Source of the DNA: Dipetalonema caudispina
Lineage: Eukaryota > Nematoda > Chromadorea > Rhabditida > Onchocercidae
DNA length: 64,000 bases
Direction: 5' to 3'
NCBI GenBank assembly: GCA_013365325.1
Contig: JABVXV010000233.1
Coordinates: forward strand, 1 to 64,000
Shown here: positions 1-15,616 of the stretch, piece after piece
Layout of the letters: every line of letters starts with the position of its first letter
Position numbering within the stretch: the stretch's first letter is position 1
Notes under the pieces: generated by a model
Database searches by the model: none
Seen by the model: the letters and a program-made list of their open reading frames with translations, nothing else
What the model was told of the DNA's origin: nothing
Made by a program: the position numbers and the translations under genes

Positions 1-2241
1 TTGAGGAGTATAATAGCTCTTCATCACAGATATTTTCATAAGTGAAAGTGAAAAAACGAAATTAACATGAGTGGAATGGGAAGTTAGTGGAGTAACACTG
101 AAGATGAGGAAGTATGAGCTAATTGGATGAGTTTTGTTCCGGATATCATTATTCAAAATAATATCATAACTGGACACTGTAGAGAATTATTAATTAGTAT
201 CACTGCTAATGTTACTTCGCTATAGCTTCTAGAAAAAAGGAAATAATCTCTCATGTTTCAAGTACCGAAACAAGGAATGATTTGATTAACATGTCTTTCT
301 AAGACTTTTCTCCGACTGTAAACCAAATACAGATATACAGTATCGAGGACTTTAATTTGATAATTAGAATGTCTTGGAATTAAGGCAATATGCCCTGATA
401 TAAATGAGTTAGCTGCCCTGAATAGCTTACGATGGCTATGCCATCTTCTGGTCACGGAAATCTAACGAATGAAGTTAGCTACAACGGGTGAAAAGTGATC
501 GACAAAAGAGTTGCTCAGTTAAAGTGCGGCCAATGATCGTTAGATGCCCGGAGGCAGAAAAAAAGAGTTTAATCGTTACTCTTTTGATCATTCCATTTGA
601 TCCTGGATTTCAGAAGAAAAGACTGTAAGTTGATAAAGCAGAAGAGAGATCCTGGAATTTCAGTAGATGTGAACTAAATCAGATACGAAGACTTCCAGCA
701 TTCCGGATTAAGCGAATAGTTCTATGAGAAAATAAGTGGTTATTGGTGCGGTCGTTCTGTCAGTTTAAGACTGTGAAAAAAAGAGATGAATAAGTAAGAG
801 TTAGCTGATATCCAGAATAATTAATGGATTTGGATCAGGATTTGACTGTTAACTGACTAACACTGATGACAGCCTGAACAGAATTCTCGATGTCGATATC
901 AACGTGCTGAAGATATTGAAGATAGGAGTCTCGGTAGCTTACATTGAGAAAAGATAAGAATGTCTCTATCGATACTATAGCTGAGGACAGCAGTGATCTT
1001 TTGTTACGTTGAAAGAAACAATATGATAATGTGACCAATATTAGTTCAGATGAATTATGTTTCTATCGATTGAAAAGACTATACCATAAGATCTGTTAGA
1101 CATTAGCTTCAACCGTTGCAACGACAATGTCTTCGTGGAGTGATGTGCCTGGTCATGAAAGCTGCTGAAGGAAAGACCTAATTTTTCAATTCATTTTGCG
1201 CCATGAAGGCGCTCCTGACTGGAACTGCATAAGTAGCACGACCCAAGTAGTGATGTTGAATTAAACTCGTAAATGCATTTAAATTTCTTTAATTGGACGG
1301 GATCAAAGGCAACATTGCCGAAAAAGCTGTTGATTTGGAAGATTCTGAAGAACTGATTTGTTTCCAACTTCATGACAGTATGACTGTAATATCATGGTCA
1401 GTATCAGTCGCACCAGTTTGAAGTTTAATTCGGTTAACAATGTAATCTTCCGACATTGTGGTAAAAAGTGAGACACTGACCTCCTCTGCTACTTAAGTTC
1501 TGAAATTTTCGAGGTGTTGATACGAAAGAAAAAACAAGGTCAGAACAAAATCCTCCCTTGTGGTTCGCTTCCTTACATCCGGAACGATCAGTTGCGTGTG
1601 ACCCGTAACTTAACAAAATCAACACGCAGCTTCGGTTTTTCTGATTTAGGTTTAACTTGAAAACAACGCCAGTATTGCCAAGATTAATGGTCGGACGTTA
1701 AACCATTTCCATGTCATGTTTGGAATTTGAAAATAATGACAATGTCTCCTCTTTGACTTTGATGAGAAATTGTAGATGGAATCGGAATCTTTCGAAACTG
1801 GATAATCTTCTTTCGCTTTGGGCCAATTCTAGTAATGGATGAAGAGCAAAGTGATTTGACTGTTAAGTGCATGAAAGCTTTTTTCGCTAATGAGATTGAA
1901 CTAATCAGTACTGTGCTATAAATGGGCTGGAAGTATTCTTTTGAAAAGGACAATGTGAGTTACCCGATTATCAAATATGTTGTAACGGTGTCTCCGAATC
2001 AAGATATTTGCGACAGAGTGAGGAACTTGAGGGTAAATGATGTGTGGTATATATATAAAGTTAGGGCTAAGTGTTACCGTTTATGAAGAGCTAAATGAGA
2101 TGCTAAACACTGAACTGTTGGTTGTAGGCATTAAAGAGTTAAAGCTCTTTTGTAGGTTGCTGAATGTTGAGAATATAACAAGCTGATCAGTAGTAATAAT
2201 CAAAGTTTGACAGATGCATAGCAGAGATATTTCACTTTCAG
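1..2241. other. Unassigned region upstream of the first TTL exon
   Basis: No exon chain or long reading frame can be supported here on either strand; reading frames are short (below about 80 codons) and match no family I recognise. The plus strand is rich in A and G, with many GAA/GAT/AAG words, unlike the T-rich intergenic DNA further right. It may be decayed coding sequence, or upstream exons and introns of the TTL gene that ends at 2382. I could not find the expected signal-peptide exon or the exon that should carry the TTL middle strand. Confidence 0.4.
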
Positions 2242-2382
2242 CCATGCCAAAGGGAATGGGTTATTCGTATCCCAGATCGGTATGTATCGAACGGAGCAGT
2301 AGCTCGGAAGACAATGGAGCTTGGAGAAATGAATCTTGAAGTGGAACTGGAAGATGAAGACCAAGAATGTATACATCAGTGA
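2242..2382 (+). CDS. Transthyretin-like (TTL/TTR) family protein, terminal exon only
   Basis: This 47-codon exon follows a TTTCAG acceptor at 2236-2241 and ends in TGA. It reads PCQREWVIRIPDRYVSNG at its start and ends EDQECIHQ, the usual C-terminus of nematode transthyretin-like proteins: a W followed by I-PD-YVSNG, then a cysteine in the final C-I-H motif. TTL proteins are small secreted beta-sandwich proteins specific to nematodes, and some bind phosphatidylserine or act in the pseudocoelom. The exon begins in the same phase and at the same protein position as the last exon of the neighbouring TTL gene at 3676-4730, so the two are probably tandem duplicates. No upstream exons were found, so this may be a gene with a long intron, a gene cut by the window or a broken copy. 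Confidence 0.7.
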   Translation, partial: PCQREWVIRIPDRYVSNGAVARKTMELGEMNLEVELEDEDQECIHQ

Positions 2383-3675
2383 TATCCACCTGCAATTTGT
2401 TCATCATTCTACACTCCTTAAAATTTCATCTATCGTTAAAAAGAAATTAATAAGCAGTATATATGAATATCTGACCAATATAAGTAGCACGTATTCGTTG
2501 TAGGCAGGAGATATTCTTCTATTTATTAGCGAATGGAAATTTTGATTTAATTAATTGTCTGTGTCACGAAAGAGAAGTAAAACATAAACTTAATTACACC
2601 TTCAAAAAGAGTGCACTGAAAATAGCATCTGCTTAGATAGAGTTCAACAATTAACCTTCAATTGTAACCTATAATAGAAAGCAGTATTCAAAAGACTGCT
2701 TATCTTGAACTTCACTTCATACCAATTTCATTTTTTTTATTGCGCTGATAAAATAAACTGTAATTTTGATTCCCTCTGTTGAATATGTTTTGATTAGATT
2801 AGGGAATACAGGTTGTCTTGCCAAAGAGATTTTCCTTGTCTTGACTTATATTTTAGTATTCCAGATCCAGCAAATTATTAATATAATTTCCAATTTGTAC
2901 TTTTATTTTGTTTTTCCCGTCATATTTTTGTAAGTGCTGTACCCGAGACAGTGTTAATGAAAATGAATGTTGAATCTATTTAGAAGTCATTGAGGAAAGT
3001 ACAAAAATTAGATCAACGGCTTTACAATTTGCAATACTTTCTCTCTTCTTCCTTGTCAAATACATTTGATAAGATGATATTACAGAACATGATTTAAGTT
3101 ATGTCTAATGGAAGTGTCTTTCTTTCTTAATCATAAATTAACTTTTATCAACTCCCTTTCTTAAATAGTTTCCCATGGGAACGAATAAATTTTTCTTCGA
3201 GTGTTGTTTTCTAATGGATAATTTCCAAAACACTTTGGATGGTCTCAGGCTGAGGAACCATATCTATCAATTCTGAAATGAATTTTCCAAGTTAGGTCAA
3301 ATACCAATAAGTTTAAAATTTTCAGACGAAGTTCAATTTTTGCTTACTAAACTTAAGGAAAATGATCGATCGAAAATCAGTTAATTGTCACATAAGCGCA
3401 CTACTACGTTTAATTCCACTAAAACTTAAATTTTGTTTAAAATGTTTCAAAATCAAAAACTGACAATAGATATAACAGTACTGTACTGCTTACAGTAGCA
3501 AATACAGTATATTGATATTGAATTATGTCACCTTCAAATTTCAATTTATGACTATCTAGACCAGTATATATATATAGATCGGTATTATGTTCTATCCACA
3601 ATCGAAGTTCCAGGATGCAAAAATCAAAAATTTACAACTATGTGATATTTTCACTTTCCGTTAAAGGTGTACTGA
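2383..3675. other. Intergenic, between the two TTL genes
   Basis: AT-rich with no supportable exon. It should contain the 3' UTR of the first TTL gene and the promoter of the second. Confidence 0.5.
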
Positions 3676-4730
3676 ATGACAACGTATCGCGGTGTATTGG
3701 GCGTAATCATTGCATTGCTGGTGTGCAAGTCGAATAGTGCAGTTATTCCACAGCAGCATACTGGCATTCAAAGCTACAGCGTATCATTTTAAAACTTCAC
3801 TAATAACGAGAAACTAACAAATACTCCCACATTTAGCACTTCTTTCAGAGAACAACCATTGAATCTCACGTTTTAATTACAGGTAACTGGGAGGTTGTTT
3901 TGTGGTACCCAGCCAGCTCCAGGTGTACGAGTTAAATTGGTCGATGATGATTTCGGTAAGTTGCTCATTGTAGGGGCAATACTATTCCTATAGCTGATGG
4001 AAGATGCCAAAGTTTACTCTGCCAAGTGAGGTGGAATTCCTGCCATCAGATAACAGTGCACTAGAGTCTGCTATAATACCACTCTTGTGTCAGTTCTAGG
4101 TAATATTACAATATCAATCCATTTTGAAAAATTGGAAAATAATGTCAGGATCGGATCCAGACGATGATTTGGATGCAGGTTACACCGACCAACACGGTTA
4201 TTTCAAACTGTCCGGCGATACGAATGAAATGACAACTATCGATCCTCATCTAAAAATTTATCACGATTGCAACGATGGTGTTACCGTGCGTATACTTATT
4301 TATTTAACTATTGCACATTAACTTTAATTTCTAGATTACTTGACTATCACTTCCAAAGGAACATTTCAACAACATTTGGTCTTCATTTATTTTTGAACAA
4401 TACTGATTGATGTCATATAAAGGTATATAGTTAACAGACGGTCTAAAAACGTTCCCGAACATATTATAATGATCCACTAGAAGGATTTACACAAAATGCT
4501 TATGCTGTCAAGTATTGCAGTTGCATCATTAAGTTACTATACTTCTATTTCAATTTCATTACCGATTTTAACTAATACATATATATTTGAAGCCATGCCA
4601 ACGGCGTTGGAAGTTCGAATTGCCGAACCATTATATAACGAATGGTAAAGTACCACAGAAGGCCCTCGACATTGGTACATGGAATCTGGAAGCTATAATG
4701 CCTGATGAAAGCCATGATTGTATTCACTAA
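3676..4730 (+). CDS. Transthyretin-like (TTL/TTR) family secreted protein
   Basis: Four exons: 3676-3780, 3883-3955, 4149-4285 and 4593-4730. All junctions keep phase and give about 150 residues, a normal size for this family. Residues 1-22 form a signal peptide with hydrophobic core LGVIIALLV, so the product is secreted. Exon 2 carries the family start VTGRLFCGTQPAPGVRVKL. Exon 3 carries the D-rich linker, TDQHGYFKLSG and HDC. Exon 4 carries PCQRRWKFELPNHYITNG and ends in D-C-I-H. The cysteine pattern is that of extracellular TTL proteins with disulphides. The third donor is GTGCGT and the last acceptor is TTTGAAG, both weak but in phase. The exon at 2242-2382 is its likely tandem paralogue. 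The exact ligand or role cannot be told from sequence. Confidence 0.88.
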
Positions 4731-6378
4731 CAACACATGCTTCTAAAACCAAATCACACTTCTTATAGTTAATCACTCACAACGTACTCAGAATCTATCC
4801 CAGGTGCTTCTGGAAAATCTATGTAATTCACAATATTTTTTGCATTCATTTGTGGGCTTCATTTATAATTTCAAACACCAAATTTCGAAATATCAGTAAG
4901 TGACGCGTATTTGTTTAGAAGGTCAGCATTTTAAACAAACGAATTAGTTATAAGATTCTTCTAAAATTTCATTGATGTGAATTATTTACTACCATTGATA
5001 GTGATTTAATATCTCACATTTCCGCAAACTAAATTTCTTTTTCGCTGTATGCATGCACGTGGAAGGGAAGAAGGAAGGGAACATAAAAGTTATCATCCAA
5101 TGGATCAAAACTTGAAATTCTAGTTCTAGTCTTCTGAAAGATCCAAATTCAGTTGTCAACACAACTTTTCTCCTTTCTTTCCTTTTCTTTTATCCAATGT
5201 TAAATCATAGCTTGTTCATGCAATTTGCATCGTAACATTTTACTGATTCATAACTGTTTATGTGCTAGTATCTATATCTCATAAATAATTCAGAATATAA
5301 TTTGTATACATCACATCGATAATTTTAGAAATAGTTTTACCATCAGGAATTTTGAAAGGGTTTGTGGAATCTTGAAGAACGGATACGACGCTTTCCTTCC
5401 TTTACGGAGTAATGCTTCCCTCGTACACCAATCTTAATGATCCATACTTCCATGAAACGTCTACTAATCACACAATCAACTAGTCATATCGGAGCCAACG
5501 ATTTCCAGATGACCCAGTGAGTTGTGGCGGTATTTGAAGGCTAAACATTCCGTATGTCACGTTGGAATGCGGTTTGCCTCGATGATCCTTGCTTGGTTTT
5601 GTTGTTGAGAGATAGGAGGCGCAACTAGTTTTTTATTTACTTCTTATTGAAACCGTTACTGAAAGGATTCAGAAGGGTCTCCGTAATCTCCGAGAATTAT
5701 TACCGGAAACAAGCTATTCATTACTTCCTTTTCTCAAGTTTATTCTTAAGTATCATCTGGAATACAGAACTTTTAGTTGCTAACTACATCTCACGTTCTC
5801 ATCTTATTATTTAATCGTGGGAAATGAATGATTAGTTGGTATCAAATGAATGGAAGAGTAGTCTGGACAAAATCTTTCATTTTGCTTCCGTAATGGTTGC
5901 TTCAAGGTCGTCGACGATCCCTTCTCTCTTGGTGCTACTGTTTGTATTATAGAGCATTGTCTCCCCGCTACCTACTACACTGATGCAACTTTTTATTTCG
6001 GTTTTTCTTTTCTTTGTGATTTAAATTGTACTTGATGGATATTGCCAATGTTTCGGGGCTTTCTTGAGAATTCAGTTTTTAAGGTCACATTCCTTTTAAG
6101 GACTTGGGTTCATTGTTTTGGAAACATATGTATTTCATGTTTGGCTTGACTTTTTTTCAGAATTGGTAGCTTAAAGTGTCCTCTATACTCTTAATTCACT
6201 TGGAAGCTCATTTTTAAACATCTAAAAGGAAATTCAACCTCAAACAAAGGTCAAAAATCGGGGTGGTTTTATATGTCGTAGTACTTGAAAGAATTGCGAG
6301 AAATCAGCTGAAGTTCAGACGTAGCAATTTTTTATCAGATGGAAAAAAAAACTGAATCCCTTTTCCAGGTAAGGTGTG
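4731..6378. other. Intergenic, TTL to sem-5
   Basis: About 1.6 kb of AT-rich sequence without a supportable exon. It holds the TTL 3' UTR and the sem-5 upstream region. Confidence 0.5.
6361..6375 (+). promoter_or_regulatory. Candidate trans-splice acceptor upstream of sem-5
   Basis: A TTTTCCAG acceptor ends at 6368, ten bases before the sem-5 start codon, the usual place for spliced-leader addition in nematodes. It is followed directly by GTAAGG, a good donor consensus, so the site reads both as acceptor and as donor. Confidence 0.45.
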
Positions 6379-8928
<2,550 letters not shown>

Positions 8929-10915
8929 AACACTCAATTGTGTATGTGTAGAGAAATGCTGCCAGTTCATTCATTTTTTGTCGTGATAATTTCTATTTAA
9001 ATGCTCTTCCAATCTTTCCAAGAAAAAAAAATCTTTTTAAGATTACAGTGTCCCTAATTGAGATTGCTATCTCCGTTTAACTCCAAGTTCAAACCTGTGC
9101 ATTCTTCCTAAAATAATTTCAAAGCATGATGACTTTTAAGGATTCTATGACAGGCAGAAAATAGTCTTAATAATTTATACGGTATTGTTGTGTATTTTGT
9201 TTGTCATCAGTTGCCATTTATGCAGGTTTTTTTCTTCTTGCTAAACAAACTGGTAAGCAACTGAACTTATTCATCATAATTTTATGAGGTCTAAAGTTTG
9301 TAAATATATTATAAAACAATTAAACTAATGGTTTTAAATTAAATTTTGGACGTTCTAAAGCTGTCTAATTACCCGCATACAGGTTTATTTCTGACTTTTG
9401 TGTAAGAACAGATTGTTTCTGGGAAGTAGAAAAGCTTGCCTTCAATATTTCGGGTGTGATGAATCCTGTATAAATTATAGTTTTCATTGAGATTGTCGCA
9501 GCCTGAAATTAGGTTATGAAGAAATCATACAGGCTAGTTTGATGCTAAATAATGTCATACTCAATCTTGTTTTTATTTCTTACATCTGTCATTGTATTAT
9601 GCACTTATTCAGTTTACCATTTCTTTCACTTTTTGAAAAATCGTTTGAAATCGTTTGTTGTTTACTTTATTTATTGTTATATTTTTTCTTCAACCGTCAT
9701 GTCGTTCCATTTCTCAATTTACTTTATTATCTTCTTTTACAAGAATATGTTTTGTACAGACAGTAACTGTCTACCATTCCGTTTGATTCTTCACTGTAGC
9801 AATTTTTCAAATTATGCCATCAAATCCTCCTAAGTTTTGTTGCTTGACTGTTCCTTTTAAATATTTTTCTTTGTTCTTGAAATTCCTAGAAAATGGACCT
9901 TCTAAGTAATCCTGTGCAGATCTACTACATGAAATAGTTAAAAACACGGTTAAAATTTCGAATATTTCATGCCGCATGTAAGCCCAGTTAGTTTATTTTC
10001 AAATATGTATGAACTGTAGTACTTAATTAGGTCATTCTTCTTCCAATAAGATTTATTAAAAGCTTGTCGTTTGGATGGCGAAAAGCGAATATCTGATACC
10101 GCCGGCGTATCCTTGCCATTTACTTTTTTCTCATAGTTGATGTTTTATCCTACATTCGCACAATACTTTAAATTTTATTTTCGATGTATTCGAATTCACT
10201 GTATGGAAGCTAGAGAGTAAGACCAATATCGTTGAAGTGTTGTTTACGAATTTGCTCATATGCTGGTGTGACAGTTTCTGATTGCAAAACCTTTTAAAGG
10301 TTTTCATAGGCAGGTTTTGCAAGTATTACATAACTCTCTTCAACTCAAAACATGTGATTTATTTTCTTTATATTGTCTGCGCTTTCAGACATAAATTAAA
10401 CAAAAGATTGGTTTTTCATATCGATTGAATAAATGGCAGCTTTTCCGCGAGAGGAACTGTCTAAAAACTCAGAATTTTTTGTGGGACCGTTTTTCTAAAG
10501 TAAGCTTAAGTTTCTGCCTGAAATCCACAAATGTAGAAAGTTTTTTTATAGTGCTATCGATGTTCTATTTTCGTGTTGTAGATATTATTTTTCTTCAAAT
10601 AAAAATTTTGTGCTTCACTAAGTTGTTGAAATATACCGATAGCTCCTGGTGGTCTTTCACCACATTTCTATTAGTAATGTGTGATGTTGGGACGGTAGTC
10701 TCTACTTATAGAAACTTATTTATCTCGCCTTTTATTCTACCTCTTACTGACTCGTGACATTTCCAAGCATTCCACTTCATTATTTCTCAGTGTCATCATT
10801 TTTGCAATTTTCGTTTTTATCCGTGCTGCAAACAGTTCTTTTCAAGACGAATTTTTAGCGAAGTATTGACTTGACCGATAGTGAAATGAAGGATAAAATC
10901 TATTGACGTGTTGGA
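8929..10915. other. Intergenic, sem-5 to sideroflexin
   Basis: About 2 kb, strongly T-rich on the plus strand between 9500 and 9850. No supportable exon. A small nested inverted repeat built on GCAAAACCT and AGGTTTTGC sits at 10285-10320. A likely sideroflexin trans-splice acceptor (ATTTTTAG) ends at 10858. Confidence 0.5.
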
Positions 10916-13900
10916 ATGACTGCCGAATTAAGGTTGGGACGGTATGATGTTAATAGTCCAAGGTATGTGTGAACATATAAATTTTTAAATGATTTCTAAA
11001 TTTAACATCCGATTTACAAGGATAACGGGGTACAAATTTTTTTTAGAGCTCTTTAGAAGGGAACCTGCTAACTTATACTGCTTCACTACTGTAATCGAGA
11101 TGTTGAAACTGATTAATTTCCAGTTCACACTGTTTCCTGTGCTTTTCCAATTCCTCCACTTGCATTGCAGACAATTTCTCGATTTTTTTGCTGAAACGTT
11201 GTTCAGCTGTTTACTTTAACTTGTTTATAGGTGGGATCAAAATACATTTTTGGGACGTTTGCGTTATTTTATAACGATCACTGATCCGCTGAAAGCATTT
11301 GCTAGCCAGGATACACTTCAAGATAGCAAACGATTACTTGAATTATACAGGTTTAAAATTTCTTACATTAAACTAGGTCTTGACGAGATGAGTTTTTTAA
11401 ATATGTTTGATGTACAGGATGTTAATGTTTCGTGAATGAATGAAGTGACTTTTTGAATAACATTGTATTTCGTATGTTTAATTTTGATATGCAAACGGTT
11501 ATACATGAAAAATAATTGTTTGCTAATTTCTTGCTTATGGTGAGGAGTTCGTAAGGATTTCTAAATCGTAAATTAGTCTATTTTCAATCCTACAGAATTT
11601 TTTTTGACAGGGCTGGCAAAGAACCATATGGTACTACTGTGAAAGATTTGCAGCGCGCTCAAGCGTTTTATGGCTCTGCCTTTCATCCAGACACTGGCCA
11701 ATTACAAACATTACCGGGACGTATGTGCGCTAATGCATGGGGTGGTACATTGCTTTGTGGAGCAATGATGCTGTGGTACAAGTCAGTACACTACATGTTT
11801 TGGTAGGATAGGTAGGAGGATTGACTGCTTTTCGTTGACAGAATCTTTTTGAATGGAGTGCAGCTGTGCGCCCGTAGGTTCATCAGGTCGATTTTCAAAG
11901 AAGACAAAGAAGTTGGAAGTAATCAAAGAAGCTAGATGAGTGTAGTCCACAGACTTGATTAAAAGTCGTTTTCGATTCATGTCGCCACAACTGCAGCTAC
12001 CATCTTTGTTTAGAAGTACGAGAGCCGTAGTTTTTTGGCAGTGGGCTAATCAGTCCTTCAATGCACTTGTCAATTATACCAATCGGAATGCGCAAAGTTC
12101 TCTATCAAAAAAGTTAGTCTTTTTTTTTGTAAATTTGGTCATAAATTTTTCAAGTTCATTAATCACACAGTGTGAAAATAACATTTTCTTTTCTAATTTT
12201 ATCAGTATTTCACTTGGAACATCAAAAAAGGGACGATTAGACGTAGATACCTGTACTCTTATAATTGTTACTGTAACATCTAATAATGTTACGGTTCAAC
12301 TTTTGATACCTTTGACACTAGATTTGCAGGGATTTACTTGTTGCGTACACCTCAGCGGTTACTGGTGCACTTGGTATTGCTGTAGGCTTGAAGAATTATC
12401 TGGCAAAGGTTACTCGTTTTTTCATAGCTATCCTCTTACTCAGCTGAGGACTCATCTTTCTGTTTTTTTCTTGCTAGCGAAAATTTAAAGCCTTACGTAA
12501 TAGAAGGTCAGAAGCTTAAATATATGCCCATGTTCCTGCTGAAGCTATTAAGAGAACTTAGTCATTATCAGGATGATTTTTTTAAAAAGTTCGTCTAATA
12601 GTTTGTGAGCCCACTACTGTGTTAGAGTTTTTTTAGCGTGCATTTTCGCCACTGTTCCAGCGTTTTGTGCCTTTGGTTGCCGTAGCAGTCGCAAACGCTA
12701 TCAATATCCCCTTCACACGACAAAAGTATTATATTTTTGATTCATCATTATTTTTACCCACTTACGGAAAACAAGATGTTATGGACTGAAAACATTTATT
12801 CCTTTGTATGAATTCAAATTTCAAATTTACAGTGAGCTACTCAGTGGTCTTCCAGTAACGAATGAGACGGGACAAATAGTAGCGAAATCAAAGGTACTTC
12901 TTTTTTATTCAGTTTTGACATTTTAATTTATGAAATTTATGTCGTTTTTTGTTTACAGCTGGCAGCATGCAAAGCAATCAGTTTGGTAGTGTTTTCGCGT
13001 AATGTTATTGTGGCTCCAAGCATGTGTTAGTTCTGTTCCAATTAAATTTTAAGCCGTTTGAAACATTTCATTAGTTTAATGTTCGTTCCAACTAAAGAGG
13101 GACTTTGAGTAACATTGATGAGCTTCTTATTATAACGTATTAATAGAAACGTAACAGTGGTGCACCTTGATTTTTGGACTTATTATTGCAGTACTAGTAC
13201 CCCTGATTATGAATGCAGTGGAGAAATATAAATGGTATACCAATCGCGCCAAATTCTTGAACATACCAATGCAGCTTGTACTTACTTTCGTCCTGTAAGT
13301 ATTTGTTTTTGTATTTTGGCCAGCTGTATCCCATTGTCACAAGCGTATAACAGAGCAACGACCGGACTTTTGTTAATAGAACAACTAGTAATAGCAGTTG
13401 AGGAGGTAAGTCCTGTTGAATTCGCAATATTTCACTCGGATCTTCGCGCCTTTATAAAACTTAGTTGCCAGATGAAAACTTTAGAGAAGTTGTAGATGTG
13501 TAAGTTGACGAATATACGAAAATGAATGTTAAATTTAGAAGAAAAGTACAATGCAAAGTAGTGGTTCACATTGCGGAAAAAGACTTCAAATTTCTGACAC
13601 ATTCCCATTCATAATTTCTGAAAATTTGTATCACTACTTTTTGCAGATATGGATCAATGGTACCAGTCGGCTGTGCGCTCTTTCCGCAAATTAAGTATGC
13701 TTCGTTTTTTATTAGGTTTCGTGAACTTCTAATATATGAAACGAAATAAAATTGTTTCGAGATATAAGGTTAGATTGATGAGGGGGAATATAGGACGAGA
13801 AAGGAAAAGGAGAGGTGCGAGAATGAGGAGAGAAGCAGAATTTAATCGAAATTCCTATGAATCTGAACATTTCCAAATTTTTTTTTCTAGCAGTGTTAGA

Positions 13901-14008
13901 GCTACAACATTGATGCACTACGAGCCAGCAACATATGAGCAGCTGAAGCGTCATATGGGCATAAATATTCCTGCAACACAGCGTGTTTTTTTCAATAAGG
14001 GATTGTGA
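10916..14008 (+). CDS. sfxn: Sideroflexin, mitochondrial serine transporter family
   Basis: Exons 10916-10962, 11231-11350, 11611-11781, 12014-12112, 12330-12408, 12637-12725, 12833-12893, 12959-13025, 13192-13294, 13647-13694 and 13891-14008 give 333 residues, normal for the family. Family marks in order: WDQNTFLGRLRYFITITDP near the N-terminus, FHPDTGQ (usual form HPDTGE), VVFWQWANQSFNALVNYTNR, AYTSAVTGALGIAVGL, LVAVAVANAINIPF, NRAKFLNIP, PVGCALFPQ and the C-terminal VFFNKGL. Sideroflexins are inner-mitochondrial-membrane proteins with about five membrane segments; SFXN1 and its relatives carry serine for one-carbon metabolism. Which paralogue this is cannot be told. An AATAAA signal lies at 14209-14214, about 200 bases past the stop. 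An extra exon-like segment at 13324-13405 is not included because it breaks the frame. Confidence 0.93.
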
Positions 14009-14208
14009 CAATAGATATCTACGTGTCTTGTCCTTACGATAAGTCACTCCTCAGAAGTCAATTTTTCAAAGTATCGAAAGTTTGAGGAGGTATCACTAGT
14101 CCTTTTCTCAGGACCGATATGTATATCTCTTTGCTTCATGGAACTATTTCTTAGTGTTCTATTCTGATTTTGTATGTCAACCAAGTTGGTGTGTAATAGC
14201 CAGTTATT

Positions 14209-14214
14209 AATAAA
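14209..14214 (+). promoter_or_regulatory. Polyadenylation signal AATAAA for the sideroflexin gene
   Basis: A canonical hexamer 201 bases after the sideroflexin stop codon, and the first one after it. Confidence 0.5.
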
Positions 14215-15578
14215 CGATTCGCAACGTCCGATATGCTTTTTACACTACTTTATACTACAATACAAAATTGTTCTAATAGATGTATTGTACCTGGACTTTC
14301 GGTAAGAAGTAACTCAATGTTAATGCAGTATAAATTCAATCATCATTGAACAGAATAAAGAGAAAACCAAATTGTCTTCACTTCTCATTTCGACAGTACA
14401 AACTGTTACTGATCGAGAGAAGTAGATTTCCTTATAACGTCGAGTAGTTTTACTTTACAAAAGCTTTCAAGTGCGAATTCGGTTTTCATATTCCTCGCTT
14501 GACAAGCAGATGGGCTAAGTTAATGAACTGCAGCAGTGTCAATTTTGCATATTTTCGTGCACGTTTGTAAAAGAAAGATAGTTATGGGTCTGGTTCAGAA
14601 TTTACAGACCACAAGGTTCTAGTAGGACATCTCATGATATCAAAACTCGTTAGGGTTTCATATCGCGGAATTTTTTTCTGCTTCCGTTGCTTTAATGAAA
14701 TTAAGGACCGTAAATTTTTATTTGGCATAGACAGTAACCTTAAGATAGATACCTCAAATCTAGAACTACAAACATAATGAAGAGAACGCTGTGATGGTAA
14801 CTGTTTTGAACTGGACTTCTTTGAAAAAGCCTTATCATTGCCATCTAGTCATCGATCTTACAATGTTTTGTCAGGATAGAGAAAGGAAGCATTGCGTGCC
14901 ACAACATTTTTATAATCATTCTTACCCGAACAAAGAAGGGAAGATAAAGGTGTTAGAAAATGAAGGTGAGATTATAGGGGACATCGATAGTTTAACAGAT
15001 AATACTTTTTGACTTTTTCTGCCACGTATAGAGAGTATTCGGTATTTCAAGCAACAACGAATGTTAGCGGGGCAATGCGGACTCATTGAGCTAATAACAC
15101 CCTTATCGGTGGATGGATAAGATCAGGCAGTTCAGCAGATGATGGCGCTGTTGGTCTCGTTCGAAAGGTTTCATGGCTGCATGTTTGTTGAGCAAGACAT
15201 GTGCACTAATTACCCAAGAATCACATGCACAGTTGTTGCATCCATAATGCGAAATTAAATGACAATCACTGTGGTACTCAACAAATTCAACAAATTGTTG
15301 AGGTCGATTCTGGTTATCATATCACTTTGCATAATGTTTCATAACATATAAGTTCTAGCTTCTACACTTTAAGGATAATCTGTTTTGGTATTCATTCAAT
15401 TCAAGTCACATTAGCTTACTTAGCATCCCTTTGATGCACTTAATTTTAACAGAAAAAAGTACTAACCATTGGACTGTTGAATGGTCAACTCACTGGTCAG
15501 CTTGAAGAGAAAGGTTATGCATATGAACAATAAATAATTATTCATTCCAAAACTCATCCATATCCTTTCATTAATACA

Positions 15579-15616
15579 CCATCCATCCATCCATCGATGC
15601 CTGACTGACTGACTGG
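15579..15616. repeat. Short tetranucleotide repeats (CCAT)n and (GACT)n
   Basis: Four CCAT units are followed after a few bases by three to four GACT units. Two copies of GTAGCGAAT follow within 40 bases. Confidence 0.6.

Noticed and set aside
258..1953. Several minus-strand frames of 60-79 codons
   Set aside because: No family resemblance, no splice chain and no consistent codon bias.
15205..15220. TAATTACCCAAG, a 12-base match to the nematode spliced leader SL1
   Set aside because: The flanks do not match SL1 (no GGTT before it, no TTTGAG after it), and there is no donor or snRNA-like sequence behind it. A short AT-rich match by chance is likely.
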